The translations under genes and the position numbers were made by a program. Positions 17,697 to 25,851 of a stretch of DNA of 61,966 nucleotides are shown piece by piece. A model generated the notes under the pieces. The model made no database searches. It worked only from the letters and a program-made list of their open reading frames with translations, and had not been told where the DNA came from. The first letter of the stretch is position 1. The number at the start of each line of letters is the position of its first letter. Source of the DNA: Anaeroplasmataceae bacterium (lineage in GTDB: Bacteria; Bacillota_I; Bacilli_A; Acholeplasmatales; Anaeroplasmataceae); NCBI GenBank assembly GCA_020025015.1, contig JAHHSV010000006.1, positions 1-61,966 on the forward strand. Reading direction: 5' to 3'.

Positions 17697-18557
17697 ATGC
17701 TTTTTCGCTATTATTTTTTTAAGGAAGGAACAAGAAATTACGAAGTAGCAGATTTAATTAAGTACTTTTCGCAAAATTCTTATTTCACAATTGAAGACAA
17801 AAATGAAAATGAAAAAATAGCAAGATACTTTAATCCTGTTCTTAATTTTAGCGCAGATTTTGTTATCGCTAATAAATCAATCGTACCAGGGATTGAAAGA
17901 TTAAATCCTAAGTTTATTGATGTTAATTTAAGAGTAGAATTTCAGCTTCTATCTCCAGATTATGATGCAAATTTAATCATAAATATCTGTGAGGATATAA
18001 CAAAGATGTTTAATTTCTATGTTTATAATGAGGTTTTTGAGGATGTAAGTCCATTTAAGCGTTTAATGATGCTAAAGGCGTTCCAGGTTGTAAAGAGAGC
18101 CTATGCTAAGAAGTATCCGCTTGAGATGAGTAAATATTATCATCTTGAACGTGAATCCCTAAATAAGGCCTATGATTATTTACAGCAGGTTGAAATTTTA
18201 AAGGACCTTTTAAAGGAAGAAGAAATTAAAGTACCAGCTATTACCTACTATGCTGTTGAAGGCAAAAGAAGAGTTTATACTTGCGTTGAAATAAGTAGAT
18301 TTGAACCATTCGTTTTTCCGGCTTTTGTTGATATTGTTCATGTTGACGATGGAAAACTAGATATGTTCATTTCAACAGAGGAATTTTCAAATAAGACAAG
18401 CAAATACTTTCATCCGATTGAATCAAGCTTAACCAACCTATTTTATGTAGGAATCAAAGATATGAAGAAGGTTAATAAGATACTAACCAAGGCTACCTTC
18501 TCCAAATTGATTCTTGAGCTTACGCAGGTAAATTTTAAAAAAGTTTTAGATGTATAG
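17697..18557 (+). CDS. Conserved hypothetical protein
   Basis: A 286-residue soluble protein without recognisable motifs. It alternates beta-like and helical stretches, with no membrane segment and no signal peptide. A TATAAT at 17672-17677 lies only about 20 bases before the ATG, and GGAGAGG at 17681-17687 is spaced 9 bases from it. That selects ATG 17697 over a TTG at 17688. It is separated from deoC by 11 bases and an AGGAG site, so they may form one transcript. Function is not assignable. Confidence 0.7.
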   Translation: MLFRYYFFKEGTRNYEVADLIKYFSQNSYFTIEDKNENEKIARYFNPVLNFSADFVIANKSIVPGIERLNPKFIDVNLRVEFQLLSPDYDANLIINICEDITKMFNFYVYNEVFEDVSPFKRLMMLKAFQVVKRAYAKKYPLEMSKYYHLERESLNKAYDYLQQVEILKDLLKEEEIKVPAITYYAVEGKRRVYTCVEISRFEPFVFPAFVDIVHVDDGKLDMFISTEEFSNKTSKYFHPIESSLTNLFYVGIKDMKKVNKILTKATFSKLILELTQVNFKKVLDV

Positions 18558-18568
18558 GAGAATTAAAA

Positions 18569-19222
18569 ATGGATAAGGCTAAATATATTGATCATACACT
18601 ATTGAAGGCTACAGCAACAGAAAATGAAATTTTAGAGTTATGTGCTGAGGCAAATTTATATCACTTTAAGAGTGTTTGTATTAATCCTTATTATGTGAAT
18701 AAGGCAAAAAATTATTTAAATGGAACTGATGTTTTAATTTGTACAGTTATCGGCTTCCCTTTAGGAGCTAATACTAGTGATGTAAAGGCCTATGAAACAA
18801 CTAGAGCTATAGCTGATGGTGCGGATGAGGTTGATATGGTTATCAATGTTGGCGCTATGAAGTCTGGCTTATATGATGTAGTTTTAGAGGATATTAAGGC
18901 CGTTGTTAAAGCAGCAGATGGTGTTTTAGTAAAGGTTATTCTTGAAACCTGCTATTTAACTGATGATGAAATTATTAAGGCTTCATTATTAGCAAAAGAG
19001 GCTGGTGCCGATTTTGTTAAGACTTCAACTGGCTTTGGTACTAATGGTGCAACTGTTGAGGCTGTAAAATTAATGCGTGAAACTGTTGGCCCTGATATGG
19101 GTGTTAAGGCTTCTGGTGGTATAAGAACTAAAGAAGATATGGAAAAAATGATTCAAGCTGGTGCAAATCGTATAGGCTGCTCAGCTGGTGCAAAAATTAT
19201 GGAGGAATATAAAAATGAGTAA
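18569..19222 (+). CDS. deoC: Deoxyribose-phosphate aldolase
   Basis: Cleaves 2-deoxyribose-5-phosphate to glyceraldehyde-3-phosphate and acetaldehyde in nucleoside catabolism. The 217 residues have normal length. The start IDHTLLKATATENEI, the catalytic strand VKVILETCYL (with Schiff-base Lys chemistry in the family), and DFVKTSTGF with its active-site Lys at about 151 are all present. AGGAG lies before the ATG. It overlaps deoD by 8 bases, matching the usual linkage of these two enzymes. Confidence 0.96.
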   Translation: MDKAKYIDHTLLKATATENEILELCAEANLYHFKSVCINPYYVNKAKNYLNGTDVLICTVIGFPLGANTSDVKAYETTRAIADGADEVDMVINVGAMKSGLYDVVLEDIKAVVKAADGVLVKVILETCYLTDDEIIKASLLAKEAGADFVKTSTGFGTNGATVEAVKLMRETVGPDMGVKASGGIRTKEDMEKMIQAGANRIGCSAGAKIMEEYKNE

Positions 19223-19946
19223 TATCCCTACACCTCACATTGAATGTGATTCAGTAGACAAAATCGCTAAGGTTGTTTTAATGCCTGGTGATCCTTTAAG
19301 AGCTAAATTTATCGCTGATACCTTTTTAACTGATGTGTTCCAATTTACAGGTGTACGTAATATGTTTGGTTATACTGGTAAATATAATGGTAAGTGGATT
19401 TCAGTAATGGGTTCAGGAATGGGTATGGCATCAATTGGTATCTATTCATATGAGTTATATAATTTTTATGATGTTGATACTATCATTAGAATTGGCTCGG
19501 CTGGTGCTTATTCACCTAAGCTACATGTTTATGATACTGTTTTAGTTACAGAGGCTTATAGTGAATCTACATTTGCTAAATGCGCAGATGATATTCGTTC
19601 ACATAAGCTAAAATCTTCAAAGTCTGTTAATAATAAACTAATTAAGATTGCTGAAGATTTAAAGATTGACTTAAAGCAAGTTATTTGCCATTCATCAGAT
19701 GTTTTTTATTCGACTGACCCAACTAGATGGGAAAGAGTCCGTGACAGCTATGGCTGTGACTGTGTAGAAATGGAATCATTTGCTTTATTCGCAAATGCTA
19801 AAATTAGTGGTAAGAAGGCAGCCTGCTTATTAACAATATCAGACTCATTTATTACACATGAGGTTACTACTGCTCAGGAAAGACAAAATTCATTTACTAA
19901 TATGATGAAAATTGCTTTAGGTATGGCAACTCGTAGTATTCGATAA
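19215..19946 (+). CDS. deoD: Purine nucleoside phosphorylase DeoD-type
   Basis: Phosphorolysis of purine (deoxy)nucleosides to the base and (deoxy)ribose-1-phosphate, feeding DeoC after mutase action. The 243 residues show MPGDPLRAKFIA (phosphate site), GSGMGMASIGIYSYEL, RIGSAGAY, the specificity segment CVEMESFALF, and the catalytic Asp in TISDS. ATG 19215 sits inside the deoC end after GGAGGAAT; the earlier in-frame start at 19188 would add residues not seen in the family. Confidence 0.96.
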   Translation: MSNIPTPHIECDSVDKIAKVVLMPGDPLRAKFIADTFLTDVFQFTGVRNMFGYTGKYNGKWISVMGSGMGMASIGIYSYELYNFYDVDTIIRIGSAGAYSPKLHVYDTVLVTEAYSESTFAKCADDIRSHKLKSSKSVNNKLIKIAEDLKIDLKQVICHSSDVFYSTDPTRWERVRDSYGCDCVEMESFALFANAKISGKKAACLLTISDSFITHEVTTAQERQNSFTNMMKIALGMATRSIR

Positions 19947-19958
19947 TTAAGAAATTAG

Positions 19959-19999
19959 AAGCCTTTAGAATAGATAATTCTATTTTAGAGGCTTTTTTT
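19959..19999 (+). terminator. Strong terminator between deoD and ymfF
   Basis: AAGCCTTTAGAATAG at 19959-19973 pairs with CTATTTTAGAGGCTT at 19980-19994 (about 15 bp with two G-U pairs), followed by a run of T. It ends only 2 bases before the AAGGAG of ymfF, leaving no room for a separate promoter between them. Confidence 0.9.
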
Positions 20000-20012
20000 A
20001 AGGAGTTATTTT

Positions 20013-21203
20013 ATGATTGTAAAGACTAAAATTAAGGATCATAATATCTATTTAAATAAGGTGGCTTTAGTAAAGCTTTCAAAAAGGGAATTAACTCTTT
20101 TGAATTTATATGCCTATTATTTAGAGGAGGCTAATGATATTTATAGAACTAGCCTTAGCTTTAAAAAGAAGCTTTGCTTTCTATATGATTCATCATTTCA
20201 AATTTCAATTCAGGCCTTGGGTGAATATGTTAGGATAATTTATAGCTTTTGCTATTTAGATAGTAGATTCTTAAATGATGAAAGCTATAATAATTTAAAT
20301 ATGTTTAGCTTTTTTGAAGAAATTAGCAGTAGACCATTACTAGTTAAGGACCATTTTTCAAAGCGTTTATTTAATAGCTGTAAAAAAGATTATAGTGATG
20401 ATTTATTATCAACCCTTGAAAGCCCTAATTACCGAGCTAAGGTTAGATTTATTGATGAGCTTTTAAAAAATAGTGATTTAATTTTAAAGGATGAGGGTTC
20501 AGCTGAGGATTTAAAAAGTATTGATATTTTAGAGCTTGAGGCTTTTTACAACAATAAAATAAAGAATTTAAAGTTTTCCTACTATACTAATTATGATCTA
20601 GCTCCTAAAGAATATAAGCTAAGCCATAATTTTAACTATGAGCTAAAGAAAAGAATAGATATTCCTAGTGAGGATTTGTATATTCCTAATGATACTAATG
20701 AATGCTATATAAATATTGCGGTAGAAAACAATTTATTTTATGGTGAAGAAAATTATTTATATGGCTTTGTTTTAAATAATTTACTAGGTGGCGGAATGAA
20801 TTCGCTATTATTTAGAATTATTAGAGAAAAATATTCCTTATGCTATAGCATTGCAAGTAAATATAATAGTACCCTTGGCGTATTTTTTGTAAGCCTAATG
20901 ACTGATTCTAAAAATAGAGTAAAGGCTATTTCCTTAATTAAGGATATAATTACAAGCTTTAGCTTTACTAGGGCTGAATTTGAGATTGCTAAAAAAGCCT
21001 TAATTAATGCCTTTATTAGCAGGGATGATTATGTCTTTGGCTTTGTCGTTGATGCCTCTATTAAGGAATATTTTAACTTTTATCTAAGCAATGAAGAAAA
21101 AATCAATTTAATTGCAGAATTAAATTATGAAAAGGCCTTAGAATTAGCTAAAGAAGTAAAGGTTAAGCTTAGTGTAAGCTATGGAGGTAAGGAAAATGAA
21201 TAG
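20013..21203 (+). CDS. ymfF: YmfF-like inactive M16 peptidase homologue (EF-P 5-aminopentanol modification-associated)
   Basis: A 396-residue M16-fold protein without the HxxEH zinc motif in its N-terminal half. The C-terminal half keeps the M16 pattern (LNNLLGGGMNSLLFRIIREKYSLCYSI). In Bacilli the non-catalytic YmfF pairs with YmfH and is named for a role in 5-aminopentanol modification of elongation factor P. GGAG lies 8 bases before the ATG. The preceding terminator abuts this site. It overlaps ymfH by 8 bases. Confidence 0.85.
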   Translation: MIVKTKIKDHNIYLNKVALVKLSKRELTLLNLYAYYLEEANDIYRTSLSFKKKLCFLYDSSFQISIQALGEYVRIIYSFCYLDSRFLNDESYNNLNMFSFFEEISSRPLLVKDHFSKRLFNSCKKDYSDDLLSTLESPNYRAKVRFIDELLKNSDLILKDEGSAEDLKSIDILELEAFYNNKIKNLKFSYYTNYDLAPKEYKLSHNFNYELKKRIDIPSEDLYIPNDTNECYINIAVENNLFYGEENYLYGFVLNNLLGGGMNSLLFRIIREKYSLCYSIASKYNSTLGVFFVSLMTDSKNRVKAISLIKDIITSFSFTRAEFEIAKKALINAFISRDDYVFGFVVDASIKEYFNFYLSNEEKINLIAELNYEKALELAKEVKVKLSVSYGGKENE

Positions 21204-22401
21204 TAATTATTTTAAGGGTGAGGTAAATGGCTTAAAATATATCCATGTTAAGACTCCTGGCTATAAGCAAAAATATGCGGCAATGGTTTGCTTTTTTGGC
21301 TCAAAGGATGAGGTAGGGTCTGATTATGTATTTAATCGAGGTATTGCCCATTTTATTGAGCATAAGCTTTTAGTTAGACCTAATTTAGAGGATGGCTATA
21401 AAATATTAACTGACATGGGTGTATATGCTAATGCGGCTACTAGCAATAATCACACCTTTTATGAGGTAGAAGGAATTGATATAATAGAGCCTTTAAGATT
21501 CTTAGTTGATGCTTATTTTCATCCTACCTTTGTAAAGGAAGATATTGATAAGGAAAAAGAGGTTATAAAAAGAGAGCTTAATATGGTTAATGATAGACCT
21601 GGGAGTAAGCTATTTTATAAAATGCAGGAGGCTTATTTTAATCACGAGCCAATTGCTAACCCTATAATTGGATCAATTGAATCTATTGATGCGATTACTA
21701 GTGAAGAGATGTATGAATGCTATAATAAATTCTATACCCAAGAAAATTCTCTTTTAGTTCTTGTTGGCGATATAGAAGAGGCAGAAATATGTAAGCTTCT
21801 AGAGGAAGTAGTACCAAAGGATAAGCGAAGCTTAGCTATAAAAAATGATGTATATAGCTTACCTAAGAAAGCTCTAATTGAGCATAGTGAGTCTAATATA
21901 AATATTCCTAAATTCTTTATGGATATTAGATTTAGGGATCCTAATTTAACAAATTACCAAAAGATTTGCTTATCAGCCTATATAGATCAGCTTTTTGGTG
22001 AATATAGCTTAACCTTTAAAAATTTAACCTCAAAGCGTTTAATCAATAAATCATTTTATTTATCATCCTATTCAGGAATAAATTATAGTGGCTTATCCTT
22101 AGAGTCTGAAAGCGTAAATCCGAAAAAGGCTCTAGCTACCTTAGAAGGAATTTTTGCCAAAAAAGCTTCAATTGATGAAGAACTAGAAAAAATATTTTTA
22201 AAAAGATACAAGGCTTCAATTTTAAGAATTTTTGATAATAATGCTCAATTATTCTATAAAATCATTGAATTTGCAGCAAATGGCTTAGATTTATTTGATT
22301 TTATGACTGATTTATTAAAAGTTGAGAAAATTGATTTTGATTATCCTTATAAATTACTTAAGAATGGCATTTACATTGAAGGAATTCTTAAAAATTGTTA
22401 A
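21196..22401 (+). CDS. ymfH: YmfH-like M16 zinc peptidase homologue
   Basis: A 401-residue member of peptidase family M16 with the inverted zinc motif HFIEH at about 48-52 and the third ligand Glu in EKEVIKREL about 75 residues later, so it looks catalytically competent. It is coupled to ymfF as in Bacillus. ATG 21196 follows GGAGGTAAGG at proper spacing; the ATG at 21181 would place that site inside the gene. Its substrate in the EF-P modification context is not established by sequence. Confidence 0.88.
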   Translation: MNSNYFKGEVNGLKYIHVKTPGYKQKYAAMVCFFGSKDEVGSDYVFNRGIAHFIEHKLLVRPNLEDGYKILTDMGVYANAATSNNHTFYEVEGIDIIEPLRFLVDAYFHPTFVKEDIDKEKEVIKRELNMVNDRPGSKLFYKMQEAYFNHEPIANPIIGSIESIDAITSEEMYECYNKFYTQENSLLVLVGDIEEAEICKLLEEVVPKDKRSLAIKNDVYSLPKKALIEHSESNINIPKFFMDIRFRDPNLTNYQKICLSAYIDQLFGEYSLTFKNLTSKRLINKSFYLSSYSGINYSGLSLESESVNPKKALATLEGIFAKKASIDEELEKIFLKRYKASILRIFDNNAQLFYKIIEFAANGLDLFDFMTDLLKVEKIDFDYPYKLLKNGIYIEGILKNC

Positions 22402-22414
22402 AAAACGCCTAAAA

Positions 22415-22454
22415 AAAAGGGCTTTTTCCAAAATCTTGGGAAAGTCCTTTTTTT
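22415..22454 (+). terminator. Terminator of the ymfF-ymfH operon
   Basis: An imperfect stem with AAGGGCTTTTTCC on the left arm and GGGAAAGTCCTT on the right is followed by T7. The stretch 22455-22600 holds the next promoter (TTTACT at 22533-22538, TATAAA at 22556-22561, 17-base spacer) and otherwise nothing recognisable. Confidence 0.85.
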
Positions 22455-22600
22455 ATACCCTAAATATTCGTTAAAAACTATTGTTTTTTCCAATTGTAAA
22501 CTTTTTTAAAATAAAAATTGGTCAAAGTCAATTTTACTAATTTTTGAAAAAATGATATAAATTAATCACTCATGAGGAATATTAAAATTTAGGGGGTCAT

Positions 22601-22945
22601 ATGTATAATTATTTTATCCTAATAGGTAGGGTAGCACGTGAAGTAGAAATTCGTACAACTAGCGATGGAAGAAGGGTCTTGAATTTAACGGTTGCTTGTC
22701 AACGTCCTTTTAAAAATCCTAATGGTGAGTACGATACAGATTTCTTCAATATAACTTTATGGGAGTCAATGGCAGAGATTGCTGCTGAAAACTTCAAGAA
22801 AGGCTCAACTATAGGTATTAAGGGGCGCTTAAGCCAAAAGAAGCTAACCTTAGAAAATGGTGTTTCTGTTAATACTAGTGAGCTGGTTGGAGAAAGAATC
22901 GTCTTTTTCTCAAATGCAAATTCAGATACCGAGGTTGAAGGCTAG
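22601..22945 (+). CDS. ssb: Short single-stranded DNA-binding protein (SsbB-like)
   Basis: A 114-residue OB-fold protein: MYNYFILIGRVAREVEIRT, VACQRPFKN, FFNITLWESMAEIAAENFKKGS, then IKGRLS. It lacks the long linker and the acidic DDDIPF-type tip through which replicative SSB recruits partners, ending instead in SDTEVEG. This length and missing tip resemble Bacillus SsbB (113 residues), which serves DNA uptake. AGGGGGTC precedes the ATG, and it has its own promoter and terminator. A second, full-length ssb is expected elsewhere (inference). Confidence 0.9.
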   Translation: MYNYFILIGRVAREVEIRTTSDGRRVLNLTVACQRPFKNPNGEYDTDFFNITLWESMAEIAAENFKKGSTIGIKGRLSQKKLTLENGVSVNTSELVGERIVFFSNANSDTEVEG

Positions 22946-22962
22946 AGATAGCCTTCTTTTTT
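22937..22962 (+). terminator. Terminator overlapping the ssb stop codon
   Basis: GAAGGCTA / TAGCCTTC with loop GAGA, then T6. The left arm contains the last codons and stop of ssb. Confidence 0.9.
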
Positions 22963-22966
22963 ATAT

Positions 22967-22991
22967 AAAAAAAGTTAGACCTGGGTCTAAC
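22967..22991 (-). terminator. Terminator of the minus-strand HAD gene
   Basis: Read on the minus strand, a 7-bp stem (GTTAGAC / GTCTAAC) is followed by T7. It faces the ssb terminator, isolating the convergent genes. Confidence 0.8.
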
Positions 22992-22999
22992 AATTTTAA

Positions 23000-23743
23000 T
23001 TACTTATTTAAAACATATTTTGCTAAATATTTAGCAACTCCATCATCCTCGCAGGTAGCTTCAGTTTTAGGAAAATTTAAATTTAGCAGTGCTGGCTGGC
23101 TATTACACATGCAAACAGGAAAGTCTGCATCATTAAGCATTTCTATATCGCCTAGGTCATCACCAAAGCAAATAGTTTTTTCCACTGTGTTTAAGAGCTT
23201 AAGAAGAATCTTATTTCCCTCAGCCTTAGTATGCTTGCTGACCTTTTGAAGATTACAGCCAATATAATTTATTATATCTAAATTATATTTTTTTCGAAGA
23301 TATTTAGCATTATCTTGATAGTCATCAATATACACCATTTTTATTGCATCTAAATCTAATTTATTAAAATCAACAAGCTTGGCATGATATTTATCAACAA
23401 AGTCTTTATTATCAGTTAAGAAACCATCGCCAGCCTCAACTAATAGTGTATATAAACCCTTTCCTTCTAAATAAGAAATAATTTCTTTAGTTTCCCTTTT
23501 TCCTATTCTATTTTCATATAATAGGTTTAGGCTATTATTGTAAATAGAAGAACCACCATTTAAAACCATATAATCAGCTTTTATCTGCTTAAAAACTGGC
23601 ATGGCAGCCTGAATACTCCTTGCCGTACTAAACACTAGCTTATGGCCTTTTTTTTGACATTCCTTTAGAATTTCAATAGTGTAGGGACTCAATTTTTGAC
23701 TTTTAGGTAATAATGTATCATCTAAGTCTACAAATATAATCAT
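23000..23743 (-). CDS. Cof-type HAD-IIB sugar or cofactor phosphatase
   Basis: A 247-residue HAD hydrolase. Motif I is FVDLDDTLL at 4-12, motif II is FSTARS, an IIB cap follows, the catalytic Lys lies in the KAEGNKI region, and motif IV is CFGDDLGDIEML. The minus-strand promoter (TATAAT as ATTATA at 23767-23772) would start transcription near 23760. A TTG start at 23761 is therefore excluded, and ATG 23743 with AAGGA nine bases upstream is chosen. It is one of only three minus-strand genes in the window. The substrate is unknown. Confidence 0.88.
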   Translation of the reverse strand: MIIFVDLDDTLLPKSQKLSPYTIEILKECQKKGHKLVFSTARSIQAAMPVFKQIKADYMVLNGGSSIYNNSLNLLYENRIGKRETKEIISYLEGKGLYTLLVEAGDGFLTDNKDFVDKYHAKLVDFNKLDLDAIKMVYIDDYQDNAKYLRKKYNLDIINYIGCNLQKVSKHTKAEGNKILLKLLNTVEKTICFGDDLGDIEMLNDADFPVCMCNSQPALLNLNFPKTEATCEDDGVAKYLAKYVLNK

Positions 23744-23884
23744 AGCACCAAATCCTTTCAATTGGTATTATAGCAAAAAAAGCATTTATTTTATAGTTTT
23801 TTTGCTAAAACCGTTTTTATATAATTTGTAATATGATATAATAAAACAAATTAAAAAATGTATAATATAAAATAGGTGGTTTTT

Positions 23885-24304
23885 ATGAAAAATGTAAATA
23901 AAAATAATTTAAATATAAAACGCTCTAAGGCTTCAACATGGTCGTATGTTTTCTGGTTAACCTTTGGCGGCTTTTTTACACTTGCAATTATATTTATGAT
24001 GGGGGCGATATTAACAATATCATTATTTGGTATTAGTATGGCTACACAGTCTTTCCGTCTAGCGAATTATTTATTAGCTGGAGAAGAAAAGAAGCTCGAA
24101 CCTCGTTATGAATCTAATAAAGTTAAAAATACTATTTGGTTGATTTTAGGAGGCTGGCTATTATATATCTTTCATTATTTGATGGGTGGAATATTTTACA
24201 TAACATATGTAGGTAGAGGAGTTGCAAAATATTGGTTTGAGAGTGCAAAACTTGTTGCTCTGCCATTTGATTTAGATTTAACACTGGAAGGAACTCAAGC
24301 CTAA
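23885..24304 (+). CDS. YccF-domain membrane protein
   Basis: A 139-residue protein with about three hydrophobic segments (about 20-47, 86-112 and a weaker one after). The second half matches the YccF-domain pattern NTIWLILGGWLLYIFHYLMG ... YITYVGRGVAKYWFESAKLVALPF. AGGTGG precedes ATG 23885; a GTG at 23876 in frame would sit within that site. Function of the family is poorly known, though some members contribute to membrane fitness. One base separates it from the epimerase gene. Confidence 0.75.
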   Translation: MKNVNKNNLNIKRSKASTWSYVFWLTFGGFFTLAIIFMMGAILTISLFGISMATQSFRLANYLLAGEEKKLEPRYESNKVKNTIWLILGGWLLYIFHYLMGGIFYITYVGRGVAKYWFESAKLVALPFDLDLTLEGTQA

Positions 24305-24305
24305 A

Positions 24306-25175
24306 ATGAATATTAATTTAGAAAATAATTATTTAAAGGTTAATATTAATTCACTTGGTGCTGAATTAACAAGTATCATAAAAAAAAGTACTGGTAAGGA
24401 ATATTTGTGGCAAGCTAATCCAACTCATTGGAAAAGACATGCCCCAATCTTATTTCCTAATGTAGGCAAGTATAAGGAAGGTCATTTTTTCTATAAGGGT
24501 CTAGAATATAAGCAAGGACAGCATGGCTTTGCTAGAGATATGGAATTCACTTTGATTGAAAAAACTAACACTAGCTGCTTATTTGAGCTTTTGTACAATG
24601 AAGACACTTTAAAGGTGTATCCTTTTAAATTTAGATTGCGTTTGGGCTACATACTAAAGGATTTTGATCTAACCTTAACATATTATGTTGAGAATTTAGG
24701 CGATGAAAAAATGTATTTCCAAATTGGTGGACATCCTGCCTTTAATGTACCATTTACTGAAGGAACTAGAGGTGATTATTATTTCTATTTTCCAAATAAA
24801 AAAGAAATCATTTCAAGCAAGATTGGTTTATTAGGTTTAGCAACTGAAGAAAAGCTTACTTATAAGCTTGATAATGGCTATCTAAGAATAGAGGATGATT
24901 TATTTAAAAATGATGCTTTAGTTGTTGAAAATCAAGATGTTAAAGAGGTCATTATTTGTAATCAAAATCAAGAAAAGCTTATTAGCTTAAGCATGGATGT
25001 AGAAGTTTTTGGGCTTTGGTCGGCAAGTGATAAGGCACCTTTTATTTGTATCGAACCATGGTATGGTAGATGTGATGCTGAAACATTTGCTGGAGAAATC
25101 AGTGAGAGAAAATACGAAAACGAATTAAATTCGAACGAAGCATTTGAACGCAATTATAAATTGCATATTTTTTAA
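24306..25175 (+). CDS. Aldose 1-epimerase family protein (LacX/YihR-like)
   Basis: A 289-residue beta-sandwich protein of the galactose mutarotase-like superfamily. Recognisable features are GAELTSI, LWQANPTHWKRHAPILFPNVG, GFARDMEF, the active-site His context QIGGHPAFNVPF at about 140, and the C-terminal CIEPWYGRCD. It interconverts anomers of an aldose or a sugar phosphate; the substrate cannot be read. One base separates it from the preceding gene. It lies just upstream of the GlcNAc PTS operon but before that operon's promoter. Confidence 0.85.
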   Translation: MNINLENNYLKVNINSLGAELTSIIKKSTGKEYLWQANPTHWKRHAPILFPNVGKYKEGHFFYKGLEYKQGQHGFARDMEFTLIEKTNTSCLFELLYNEDTLKVYPFKFRLRLGYILKDFDLTLTYYVENLGDEKMYFQIGGHPAFNVPFTEGTRGDYYFYFPNKKEIISSKIGLLGLATEEKLTYKLDNGYLRIEDDLFKNDALVVENQDVKEVIICNQNQEKLISLSMDVEVFGLWSASDKAPFICIEPWYGRCDAETFAGEISERKYENELNSNEAFERNYKLHIF

Positions 25176-25193
25176 TTAAAAGCGCTTTAAATT
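25174..25193. promoter_or_regulatory. cre-like palindrome upstream of crr
   Basis: AATTAAAAGC-GCTTTAAATT is an inverted repeat with one mismatch, centred between 25183 and 25184, about 26 bases before the -35 of the crr promoter. The AARCGYTT-type core suits a LacI/CcpA-type regulator; the cognate protein is unknown. Confidence 0.45.
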
Positions 25194-25218
25194 TGAATAG
25201 AATTTTGTAAAAAAGTAA

Positions 25219-25271
25219 TTGAAAAAACATTATTCTATATGCTATAATACTTATGATTGAAAACGCTTTGA
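25219..25271 (+). promoter_or_regulatory. Promoter and cre-like operator of the crr-nag-pts operon
   Basis: TTGAAA at 25219-25224 and TATAAT at 25243-25248 have an 18-base spacer. TGAAAACGCTTTGA at 25258-25271 follows at the expected transcription start and matches the cre consensus TGWAARCGYTWNCW at 13 of 14 positions. A roadblock or start-site operator for carbon control is inferred. Confidence 0.65.
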
Positions 25272-25289
25272 GCTGAAAGGAGATATAAA

Positions 25290-25772
25290 ATGGGCTTATT
25301 TGATAAATTGTTTAAGAAAGCCAAAAAGGTTTATTCACCACTTAATGGAGAGTGCGTAAGCATTACAGAGGTTAATGATCCAACATTTGCAGAAAAAATG
25401 TTAGGCGATGGTGTAGCAATTAAACCTACATCAGGTGAAGTTTATGCTCCATTTGATGGAACAGTTTCATTAGTTTTTAGTACAAAACATGCATTATCAT
25501 TAACATCTAATGATGGTATTGAATTATTAATTCATATCGGTTTAGATACAGTTAAGTTAGATGGTAAGCATTATGATACTAAGGTTAAAGATGGAGATAC
25601 CTTTAAGAAGGGTGATCTATTAATGGTTGCTGATTTAGAAGCAATTAAAGCGGAAGGATATGACATTATTACTCCTATTATCGTTTGTAACACACAAAAC
25701 TTCAAAGTTGTTACAGGCGTAAATGAAGGATGTAAGGTTGCAGCAGGCGACGAAGTTGTATCAATTAATTAA
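25290..25772 (+). CDS. crr: PTS glucose-type EIIA component
   Basis: A 160-residue EIIA-Glc-type phosphocarrier. The two conserved histidines are in FSTKHALSL (about 71) and LLIHIGLDTVKLDG (about 86, the phosphorylated one). GDLLMVADLEAI and PIIVCN are also family marks. It receives phosphate from HPr (29381) and passes it to the EIIB domain of NagE (25852). It is first in the operon, with AAGGAGA before the ATG. Confidence 0.93.
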   Translation: MGLFDKLFKKAKKVYSPLNGECVSITEVNDPTFAEKMLGDGVAIKPTSGEVYAPFDGTVSLVFSTKHALSLTSNDGIELLIHIGLDTVKLDGKHYDTKVKDGDTFKKGDLLMVADLEAIKAEGYDIITPIIVCNTQNFKVVTGVNEGCKVAAGDEVVSIN

Positions 25773-25851
25773 TTCGGTTATTTAAGGACTTTAGTCCCTT
25801 GAATAAGATATTTTATGCCAGGACAATAAAATTAGGGAGGTAAAATTATTT

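Noticed and set aside
22519..22530. GGTCAAAGTCAA before ssb as a CtsR-type operator.
   Set aside because: The two heptamer parts are too close; the CtsR repeat needs a three-base spacer, and ssb is not a usual target.
23744..23761. TTG start at 23761 for the minus-strand HAD gene.
   Set aside because: It lies at or before the expected transcription start and the added residues are not part of the HAD fold.
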